From Xanthomonas sontii (GTDB taxonomy: Bacteria; Pseudomonadota; Gammaproteobacteria; Xanthomonadales; Xanthomonadaceae): a stretch of 64,000 nt of DNA. A program made the translations under genes and the position numbers. This document shows, piece by piece, positions 57,250-64,000 of this stretch; position 1 is the first letter of the stretch; each line of letters starts with the position of its first letter. Location of the stretch: the NCBI RefSeq assembly GCF_040529055.1, contig NZ_CP132342.1, positions 1 through 64,000 of the forward strand, read 5' to 3'. The notes beneath the pieces are model-generated. The model worked only from the letters and a program-made list of their open reading frames with translations, was not told the origin of the DNA and ran no database searches.

Positions 57250-59442
57250 TTAGATCGCACGCCTACCTAAACGAGCCCTAAAGCCGAGCGTCCTGCGCGC
57301 CAGCCATTTGCCGAATCCCAGCGACCATGGAGCCCGCCTTTGCAAAAATCTCGCACACGCTAATGCATAGCGCACCGCTTCACTTTCACGCAGTTCACGC
57401 AGTTGCTGCGACGCCACATCAGATCCGATAATGATCATGCCGGAGCCACCTCCGCCCTGCACGCCGATTGCATACGCAGGCACAACCAACGATGACCCGA
57501 TATTGATCTGTTTGGAGTGCATCAGGCGTCGATACGCTTGTACATAGGCGTCTGAGGGGCTCGCAACTCCATTCGTCATCGGATGCATGGGATAGGATGC
57601 AATTTCAACTGCTGATGAAACAACAATCGCGGATCCCGATTGACATAGCCTGAGCAGAAATTCCCATCCTTCGGAAACGGGCAATGCTTCATCGAAGCGC
57701 AGCGTCCGGGCGACGGCCGTCCGAACCATGAAGGACTCAGGGCCAAAACGATTCTCGTACAGCCCGCCAAGCCTAGCTTCTCCGCAAAATATGCTGTACA
57801 GATCGAAGTTGGCGTTGCGATCAACGGCTGACGGCAGATTAGAAGCGACACCATATTGCGCAGTAACCGCGTCGCATCGCGAATGGTTAGCAAGGCAATG
57901 CAAGCCCCTGGACAAAAATCCCGCGCTGACAAACTCACCGGAACGGATGAAGAATACCGTATCCGACTCGATAAGTTCGATTGCAGCATTACGTGCGACC
58001 GCTCCTCCGCTACGCATGACTTGGCGGACGACTGTGATCCCGTCGCCCAACCCAGCCAATGCATGCAGCGCGTCCGGACTCGTCGGGTCACTCGACGCAT
58101 CGTCAACCACAACTATCTTACTGATAGCCGCGTTGGAACCTAGGACGCTGTCGACGGTCGCTAGGAGGTTACTTCCGCCATCCTGATTCAGTATGACAAC
58201 GGACAGACTAGGCAGCACCCCACGCCTCGCAGGAGGCTCGCTGTAACAAAACATCCATGGCTTGGCATCGTCCGGAACCTCAACCGGAACGCGCTCCGCT
58301 GCCCCCGAATCAGAGAATATATGAAGTAGAGCTGAGGCAAGCCCGCCTGCCGTTCCATCGAACTTCGCGCAGTTCCTACCATCAACCCAAGGAGTTCCAG
58401 CGCCAAATGCGGGATTACGCTCATTGAGCACACAAACGGCACCGGCGAGGGACGCTTCATAGGCGGCAAGGCAGAAAGATTCCCAAGGCGACGGAAAGAT
58501 ACATACCGACTCACCGATTGCTTGCTCTCGCGCCGCCCCAGATACCCCTGCTCTGAAGGACACCCGATCCTTCAGATCCTGAGGGATCAGAGAAATGATC
58601 GCTTCTCTGTAATTTGCGTCGAAAGAGTGAGCAAGGAAAACGATTTTCCCGTTGTACTTCGGAGCCGAGCGCATGAACTGCACACAGCCCCTCACAAAAA
58701 TATCTGGACGTTTGATATCTTGAAGTTTAGAGGAAAAAACCAGAGGCGTTTCAACCCCAAGCTCAACGCTTCTTGAAACAGGTTCAAGATGATCCAGCAG
58801 CACGGGCGGGGCATGCAAGCAAACCCTTTTATCCCATTCGATCGGATCGAATCCATAAAAACACTGGAACGCACGCGACACAGTCGACAACTGTGCGACG
58901 ATCAGATCGCAATCGGCCAACGCCTTGCGCTCAAGATCGTAAAGACACAAACCATGCACGCTAGGCGCACGCGGCTCAAAATCGCAAAGAATGCTGTCGG
59001 TTGTATGAAGACGGACGGCGAGGACTGTCTCGGCAAAGTCGCTACCAAGCAGCTTTTCCTGTGTGCAAGCGAATGCACCCGCTCCCCAGTCGATAAACTC
59101 TACGTAATCGAGTTTTCCATGGAGCTGCTGTAGTTTTCTCAACCCCTGCAGAACCAGCGTCGACTCCCAATGCAACACCGTGTTGCTATAGCTATGCATC
59201 GGAGCATAGCGCCTGCCCTGATCGTCGCATAGTTGGTAATCGGGACTGGCGAACGCAAGAAATGCGACGTCGGGATAGACGGATGAAAAGCTATCTGCAG
59301 ACACATTGTCGCCAATGTAAAGCACGGCCATATGTGCGCGCTGCTCTGCAGGTGTGGTTGCCAATATATTTGCAACCACACGACCTATGCCTCCAGCGGT
59401 AAAGGGATACAGTTCCCGAGTCACAAAAACTGTCAAGCCCAT
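57250..59442 (-). CDS. Two-domain glycosyltransferase, intact GT4 plus degenerate GT2
   Basis: 730 aa. The N-terminal GT-B (GT4) domain is intact, with YPFTAGGIGRVVANIL at the start and the E-x7-E motif in ESFCLAAYEASLAG at about residue 320. From about residue 425 a GT2-like domain follows (LSVVILNQDGGSNLLATVD, IVVVDDASSD). Where a DxD should stand the sequence reads FFIRSGEF, and the ED motif has become SEGWEF. This half is probably inactive as a transferase. The pattern is the mirror image of the adjacent paralogue. The gene starts three bases after the upstream stop. Confidence 0.87.
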   Translation of the reverse strand: MGLTVFVTRELYPFTAGGIGRVVANILATTPAEQRAHMAVLYIGDNVSADSFSSVYPDVAFLAFASPDYQLCDDQGRRYAPMHSYSNTVLHWESTLVLQGLRKLQQLHGKLDYVEFIDWGAGAFACTQEKLLGSDFAETVLAVRLHTTDSILCDFEPRAPSVHGLCLYDLERKALADCDLIVAQLSTVSRAFQCFYGFDPIEWDKRVCLHAPPVLLDHLEPVSRSVELGVETPLVFSSKLQDIKRPDIFVRGCVQFMRSAPKYNGKIVFLAHSFDANYREAIISLIPQDLKDRVSFRAGVSGAAREQAIGESVCIFPSPWESFCLAAYEASLAGAVCVLNERNPAFGAGTPWVDGRNCAKFDGTAGGLASALLHIFSDSGAAERVPVEVPDDAKPWMFCYSEPPARRGVLPSLSVVILNQDGGSNLLATVDSVLGSNAAISKIVVVDDASSDPTSPDALHALAGLGDGITVVRQVMRSGGAVARNAAIELIESDTVFFIRSGEFVSAGFLSRGLHCLANHSRCDAVTAQYGVASNLPSAVDRNANFDLYSIFCGEARLGGLYENRFGPESFMVRTAVARTLRFDEALPVSEGWEFLLRLCQSGSAIVVSSAVEIASYPMHPMTNGVASPSDAYVQAYRRLMHSKQINIGSSLVVPAYAIGVQGGGGSGMIIIGSDVASQQLRELRESEAVRYALACARFLQRRAPWSLGFGKWLARRTLGFRARLGRRAI

Positions 59443-59445
59443 CGA

Positions 59446-61578
59446 TCATATCTCCAGAAAATCTGCGTAGCGCGTAGCAGCCAAGGCGGTGAGTTGCTCA
59501 CAGTAGGAATCCATCATCCCGTCCATCTCCGAGTTGTCTACGGACAACACCCGAGAAATGGCTTCAGAAACACCAATTACCGAAAGCGGGTCGTCGACCT
59601 GCGTACATCTTACGTATGGATGATCCTCAAGAGCATCCAAGCCAAGGCGTCCACGTATGCTCGGAGTTCCCACGGCCAATGCTTCAAGCTCAACCATCGG
59701 ATGGCAGTCGACTATGGAAACATTAAGTACCAGATCTGCAAGCGACATGGTCTGCAACATCTGCCTTGCATCCAATTTCGGAAGCCGCTCAATCGGCTTT
59801 CCGGGTGTGTAAGGTAGATGGAAATCGTCCGCAAGTACCCAGACCTTTCCGACCGATGGCGAATGCACGGCTGCTGCCACATTGGTCATCAGGTTCTTAT
59901 GTACAAGGTTCCAGGAAGGCGAGAAAGCAGTGGCTGCATCCCGGCGCCGGGCGACCTTCCTCCTGAGCGACGGGGCAAAAGGCGGAACGTTGTAGATCTG
60001 CGGCCTCCAGCCAACCTCACCGATCGTGACATCGCTCCCCCCACGCATGCATTGAATCCGCCGGATCAACCCCTCATGCGCCATTTTGAGAGCCATCGAA
60101 AAAAACTTGCGTTCCTCCGTATGCACCCACATGACCGGTGCCCCATGCCAAACTAGATAGACATGATCAAACCCTGCTTCGCGCAGCCCCCTGATCCAGT
60201 GAGTCATCTGGAGCGAGAATCCATGCACGACGAGACGCTCAACAGCGCGCGCCTGCAGCCATTGGGAAACGTCCTCCAAATCGGCGGATGTTGGACTGGA
60301 GCCAGCATCGATTGCCAGCTTGTGACCAGGCAGCGCCCCGGCCGCCGCGCGGATGCCGAACCACTGCTGATGAAATACGTGACAGACTTTATCGAAACCA
60401 GGAACTGAGCGGGTGAACATGGTATCCCGCGCAGAATCCAATTCGTACGGCGGGGGCACCAAGGAAGCCGTTGAGAGCGATGCAGACGTTGAGGAGCCAT
60501 GCGGAACGCCTTCCTTCTCGGAACGGCCAAGCACCGCCGCTCTGATTTTTGCCCTCAAATCGAGCTGCCGCTCCAGGACCGCAATTCGTTCTACATCGGC
60601 AGAACTCCTTTCTGTATCGTCGCGAATGCGATCAATAAGCCGTTCGCCAAGCTGCACCACCCTATAAATGGGCGAATCCGATGCCGCGCCTTCCAATAGT
60701 TCCGGACGCGTCTCCCTGACTTTCTCAAGCAGCTTATCGGCTGCGCGCTCAGCAGCATGCAGCATTTCATCTGCATCGTGCGCTCTTCCAAGCGCTGCCC
60801 CCTCGACTTTGGAGGCGAATTCAGACTCCGCTGTGCGCACAGCCGCGATGGTATTTTCGTGAACCTTGTCAAGATAGTCGGTTCTGCTCACAGGCACGAA
60901 CTGTCCGCCAGTGAACCAACGCAAACAACGAGTTTCGCTGGATTCAGCGGGCCGCAACACGTAAAGCCCATGATCAGGAAAGGATTCACCGTCAACGTCA
61001 AGTTCGAAATCCTGCGCCAACGTGAAAGCGTAATCATGCGTCCAACAGCCGGCGTGCCACCGATTACCCAGAATATCGATCGAAACCGGCTTGTTCTCTA
61101 TCAAGCATATTTCGCCCTCTTTGCGCAAAACATGCCGCATCGCCTCAAGCGCTGAGCGCGCTTGCTGGCGATTATTGTGGATCAATACAGAAACAGTAAA
61201 TATCACATCGAAACTTTCTGGACCCCACGGCAGATCCTCGCCAACGGCGATCCGCTCATGGATGATATCAGCGAGCAAAGCCGGCGGGCTATCAAAAATC
61301 GGCTGCACCATAGCCGTGGAAATGTCGAATCCATAGTATTGGACGCCATCAATTTCAGAAAGGAGGTATGTCATCCTTCCGAATCCACAACCGAAATCTA
61401 GCACCGAGATCGGCCCTCCTTTGGCAGCGACAAGCTTCCTAAGGTAATCTTGCAGCCAGCGCTCCTGCATTTCGTAATTTACGTTATTTAACTCGCGACG
61501 AATGCGCTGCTGTTCCGCATATAGCCGCCCGTCCCTGTTCAACCAATAATCGCGATTCTCGCCATCTGAACTAGTCAT
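59446..61578 (-). CDS. Methyltransferase, helical spacer and glycosyltransferase fusion
   Basis: 710 aa. Residues 30-215 form a class I SAM-dependent methyltransferase (VLDFGCGFGRMTYLL at about 59-73, YYGFDIS, VSVLIHN). Residues about 245-345 are charged and helical, likely coiled coil (ADEMLHAAERAADKLLEKV and RIAVLERQLDLRAKIRAAVL). Residues about 385-705 resemble a GT-B glycosyltransferase (LAIDAGSSPTSADLEDVSQW, NVPPFAP, VDCHPMVELEALAVGTPSI). Joining a methyltransferase to a coiled coil recalls WbdD, which caps O-antigen chains and measures their length. Its place next to wzt supports a chain-end role, but that is inference. It shares one base with the wzt stop. Confidence 0.82.
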   Translation of the reverse strand: MTSSDGENRDYWLNRDGRLYAEQQRIRRELNNVNYEMQERWLQDYLRKLVAAKGGPISVLDFGCGFGRMTYLLSEIDGVQYYGFDISTAMVQPIFDSPPALLADIIHERIAVGEDLPWGPESFDVIFTVSVLIHNNRQQARSALEAMRHVLRKEGEICLIENKPVSIDILGNRWHAGCWTHDYAFTLAQDFELDVDGESFPDHGLYVLRPAESSETRCLRWFTGGQFVPVSRTDYLDKVHENTIAAVRTAESEFASKVEGAALGRAHDADEMLHAAERAADKLLEKVRETRPELLEGAASDSPIYRVVQLGERLIDRIRDDTERSSADVERIAVLERQLDLRAKIRAAVLGRSEKEGVPHGSSTSASLSTASLVPPPYELDSARDTMFTRSVPGFDKVCHVFHQQWFGIRAAAGALPGHKLAIDAGSSPTSADLEDVSQWLQARAVERLVVHGFSLQMTHWIRGLREAGFDHVYLVWHGAPVMWVHTEERKFFSMALKMAHEGLIRRIQCMRGGSDVTIGEVGWRPQIYNVPPFAPSLRRKVARRRDAATAFSPSWNLVHKNLMTNVAAAVHSPSVGKVWVLADDFHLPYTPGKPIERLPKLDARQMLQTMSLADLVLNVSIVDCHPMVELEALAVGTPSIRGRLGLDALEDHPYVRCTQVDDPLSVIGVSEAISRVLSVDNSEMDGMMDSYCEQLTALAATRYADFLEI

Positions 61579-62294
61579 TAGTTTCGCATCTCGTCGGCGA
61601 TCACACGACCATGCTCAAGATGCATGATGCGATTGCAATTCGCACTAATAATATCTTGATTGTGGCTTGCTAACACCAAAATACTCGCTTGGCTCACGAT
61701 ATGAGCGAGACGCTGCTGCGCCCGGGCATTAAAATCAGCATCACCCACACCCAGCCATTCATCCATCAACAAAATCTCTGCATCGAAGCTGGTTGCGATG
61801 GCAAAGGCAAGCCGCACTAGCATTCCGCTTGAGTAAGCCCGCACGGGCATTGCGACGTAGCTGCCAAGCCCAGAAAACTCAACAATAGCAGGTATTTTTT
61901 TTGCGATTTCATGGCTTGACAATCCATGCAGCAGGCCTTTCAGCCGCACGTTTTCGAGGCCTGTCGCCTCGAAATCCATACCCATCGTCACGTCTAGAAG
62001 ATTCGCGATACGACCCTGGCTTCGGACATAGCCGAAGGTGGGCTCATAAATACCAGCGAGTGTTTTCAGCAGCGTAGTCTTGCCGGCACCATTGTGTCCG
62101 ACCAAGCCAAGCTTATCACCCTCGCGCAGTTCGAACGAAACATCCCGAAGTGAGTCCACCACTGTGATATTGCGACTTGTGGGCGCGACCTTTCCGCCAG
62201 TAACCGCTGCCATGATGACACCTTTCATGGACCGATTATTGGCGCCATAGATGGGTAACTTTACGCTGCAATTTACAACACTAATGAACGTCAT
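61578..62294 (-). CDS. wzt: O-antigen ABC transporter ATP-binding protein Wzt, short form
   Basis: 238 aa. Walker A is GHNGAGKTTLL, the signature is YSSGMLVRLAFAIA, Walker B is ILLMDEWLGVGD and the switch His is in LASHNQD. It energises export of the lipid-linked O-antigen with the adjacent permease. It stops right after the nucleotide-binding domain, so it lacks the C-terminal carbohydrate-binding domain that lets some Wzt proteins recognise a methylated chain end. It starts one base after the wzm stop. Confidence 0.93.
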   Translation of the reverse strand: MTFISVVNCSVKLPIYGANNRSMKGVIMAAVTGGKVAPTSRNITVVDSLRDVSFELREGDKLGLVGHNGAGKTTLLKTLAGIYEPTFGYVRSQGRIANLLDVTMGMDFEATGLENVRLKGLLHGLSSHEIAKKIPAIVEFSGLGSYVAMPVRAYSSGMLVRLAFAIATSFDAEILLMDEWLGVGDADFNARAQQRLAHIVSQASILVLASHNQDIISANCNRIMHLEHGRVIADEMRN

Positions 62295-62295
62295 T

Positions 62296-63183
62296 TCACA
62301 CCCAAAAGGAGATCTTATGCCTGTTCACAGCAAGAAACGGCACTGCGACCAAATAGCAACCAATAGTGAATCCGATCACCACCCAGTAGGAATGGGCGGC
62401 CGGAATCTCACCCATAAGCGGGGCACGCACAAGCTGGATGAAATGATATACGGGATTGAAGTCCGCAACCCACCGATGCGGCCCCAGCATATCGGCCTTC
62501 CAAATGATCGGCGTCATGAAGAAGCCGAGCTGCATGAAGTTTGCGATAGCTGGCTGCAGATCTCGAAATCGTGCAGAAAGCAGTCCGAACAGCGCAGTTA
62601 CAGGAATAGATGCCAAAAGAATAGCAACCACGCCCGGAATGGCCAGCCACCATATTGCTTGCGGCTCTATTTTCAGGTAGATGGCGAACGGTATGTAAGC
62701 AATTGCACCGTGCAAGAACACGATAAAAGTGCGGACCACAAGCCTCATACAGTGCAGAGTCAACGGCAGCCGCATGGAACGGATAAGGTTTTCGGAAGCC
62801 GTGAAAGTGGTACACCCCTCCTGGACCGTTGTAGAAATATAGATCCAGATAATATCGCCAAGCGCAATATAGGGCAGGTAATCCCTTAAATTCATTCGGA
62901 AAAGCTGGCTATACAACAGCCCAACACCTAGGATCAGCACGAACATGCTTATCGTGATCCAAAGTGGCCCGAGAATTGAACGGCGGTACTTATGCTTTGT
63001 ATCCAGCACAGCCAAGGAGAACCAAGCACGCCATGCTCCCATTCCGGCAACCACATCGGCAGCCAACGATCGCATTGGGCTTTGTTGAGTGTCCCTGTAG
63101 CACGCATAGTGCGAAGAAGACAGTTTCGAGGCGCGACTTTCGGCCGTATGTATTGCTGTCCCCGTCTGGTTTTGGCTAATCAT
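62296..63183 (-). CDS. wzm: O-antigen ABC transporter permease Wzm
   Basis: 295 aa with an N-terminal cytosolic stretch of about 50 residues and six transmembrane helices. It shows the ABC-2 polysaccharide-export features: KHKYRRSILGPLWITISMFV before helix 1, and FFMTPIIWKADMLG then NPVYHFIQLVRAPLMGE near the end. Its start codon overlaps the metB stop (ATGA), so the export genes follow metB in one transcription unit or are translationally coupled to it. Confidence 0.93.
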   Translation of the reverse strand: MISQNQTGTAIHTAESRASKLSSSHYACYRDTQQSPMRSLAADVVAGMGAWRAWFSLAVLDTKHKYRRSILGPLWITISMFVLILGVGLLYSQLFRMNLRDYLPYIALGDIIWIYISTTVQEGCTTFTASENLIRSMRLPLTLHCMRLVVRTFIVFLHGAIAYIPFAIYLKIEPQAIWWLAIPGVVAILLASIPVTALFGLLSARFRDLQPAIANFMQLGFFMTPIIWKADMLGPHRWVADFNPVYHFIQLVRAPLMGEIPAAHSYWVVIGFTIGCYLVAVPFLAVNRHKISFWV

Positions 63184-64000
63184 TCAAGTGCTACCTTCAA
63201 GTCGTTCCGCAAATCCCCCACATCCTCCACCCCCACGCTCAACCGCACCAGCGCATCGCTGATGCCGAGCTGCTCGCGGCGTGCGACCGGCACCGAAGCA
63301 TGGGTCATCACCGCAGGATGGTTGACCAGGCTCTCCACGCCGCCGAGGGATTCGGCCAGGGTGAACAGGCGGGTGCGCTCGCAGAAGCGCTTGGCCGCGT
63401 CGAAGCCGCCCTTGAGCACGATCGAGACGATGCCGCCGTAGCCGGCCATCTGCCGGCCGGCCAGGGCGTGCTGCGGGTGCGAGGGCAGGCCCGGGTAGAT
63501 CACCTTCTCCACTGCCGGGTGCGTCTCCAGCCACTGCGCCAGCGCCAGGGCGTTGTCGCAGTGCGCGCGCATGCGCAGCGGCAGGGTCTTCAGCCCGCGC
63601 AGGGCCAGGAAGCTGTCGAACGGGCCCTGCACGCCGCCCACCGAGTTCTGCAGGAAGGCGAGCTGCTCGGCGAGCTCGGCGTTGTCGCCGACCACGGCCA
63701 TGCCGCCGACCATGTCCGAGTGGCCGTTGAGATATTTGGTCGCCGAATGCACCACGATGTCCGCGCCCAGCGCCAGCGGCCGCTGCAGCAGCGGCGAGGC
63801 GAAGGTGTTGTCGACCACCACCAGCAGGCCGTGCTTGCGCGCGATCGCGGCGATCGCCGCGATATCGACGATCTTCAGCATCGGATTGGTCGGGGTCTCG
63901 ATCCACACCATCTTCGTGGTCGGGCGGATCGCGGCCTCGAACGCGGCCGGGTCGGTCAGGTCGACGAAACCGAACTCCAGCGCGGCGGTGCGCTTGCGCA
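63180..64000 (-). CDS. metB: Cystathionine gamma-synthase/lyase family protein, 5' end outside window
   Basis: 273 codons plus stop are visible; the start lies beyond the right edge. It is a PLP enzyme of the Cys/Met metabolism family with TKMVWIETPTNPMLKIVDI, DNTFASPLLQRPLALGADIV, the PLP lysine in HSATKYLNGHSD, and FTLAESLGGVESLVNHPAVM near the end. It is the usual right border of the Xanthomonas LPS locus. High GC resumes exactly here. Synthase and lyase activities cannot be separated from this part alone. Confidence 0.93.
   Translation of the reverse strand, partial: RKRTAALEFGFVDLTDPAAFEAAIRPTTKMVWIETPTNPMLKIVDIAAIAAIARKHGLLVVVDNTFASPLLQRPLALGADIVVHSATKYLNGHSDMVGGMAVVGDNAELAEQLAFLQNSVGGVQGPFDSFLALRGLKTLPLRMRAHCDNALALAQWLETHPAVEKVIYPGLPSHPQHALAGRQMAGYGGIVSIVLKGGFDAAKRFCERTRLFTLAESLGGVESLVNHPAVMTHASVPVARREQLGISDALVRLSVGVEDVGDLRNDLKVALE

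Overview
This window looks like the chromosome of a Xanthomonas or a very close relative. Coding DNA is about 70% GC by eye. Neighbour pairs match gammaproteobacteria and Xanthomonas: lptGF divergent from pepA-holC-valS, xerD near dsbC, pssA-holD-rimI, and xanA-xanB with rmlBACD and etfBA on one side and metB on the other. A lipopolysaccharide (O-antigen) locus between etfA and metB is the known hypervariable LPS site of Xanthomonas. An Xrv-type H-NS protein and a secreted pectate lyase also fit a plant-associated xanthomonad. I cannot name the species.

Layout. 1-2972: most of a trimeric autotransporter adhesin, cut by the window edge. 4-8 kb: purL, with two palindromic repeat elements translated inside it. 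8.4-12.5 kb: dsbC, an unrecognised exported protein and xerD. 12.7-16 kb: an RDD protein, a small membrane protein and the LPS exporter permeases lptG and lptF. 16-21.2 kb: pepA-holC-valS with repeat elements in both gaps. 21.6-22.8 kb: pectate lyase. 23.4-25.1 kb: pssA-holD-rimI, each overlapping the next by ATGA. 25.2-29.4 kb: a DUF4124 protein, proS, an H-NS-like protein and a ThrE-type exporter. 29.5-33.1 kb: a four-gene MCE lipid-transport operon. 33.1-33.9 kb: five tandem copies of a 144-bp repeat. 33.9-39.7 kb: alkB-like gene, ETF-ubiquinone oxidoreductase, a WbsX/RgpF polysaccharide protein and the 3-oxoacid CoA-transferase pair. 39.8-46.2 kb: xanA, xanB and rmlBACD, making GDP-mannose, glucose-1-phosphate and dTDP-rhamnose. 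46.4-48.1 kb: etfBA.

48.1-63.2 kb is the LPS locus. Its GC is visibly lower, with many A/T-ending codons. The left half holds HAD-UbiA, DprE1-like, DprE2-like and GtrA genes followed by a convergent GT-C membrane glycosyltransferase. Together these look like a complete pathway to make, flip and transfer polyprenyl-phosphate D-arabinofuranose, as in mycobacteria. Then comes galE. The right half runs leftwards from metB: wzm, wzt, a methyltransferase/coiled-coil/glycosyltransferase protein and two tandem two-domain glycosyltransferases. These genes overlap or are 1-3 bases apart, so they probably form one transcript exporting the O-antigen by the ABC pathway.

The two observations most worth following are the putative arabinofuranose module and a family of palindromic elements. 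Each element has four 7-bp units, a spacer and four inverted 7-bp units. Six copies occur here, two of them inside purL. The 7-bp unit reads open in every frame of both strands. All calls come from reading the sequence; no database search was run.
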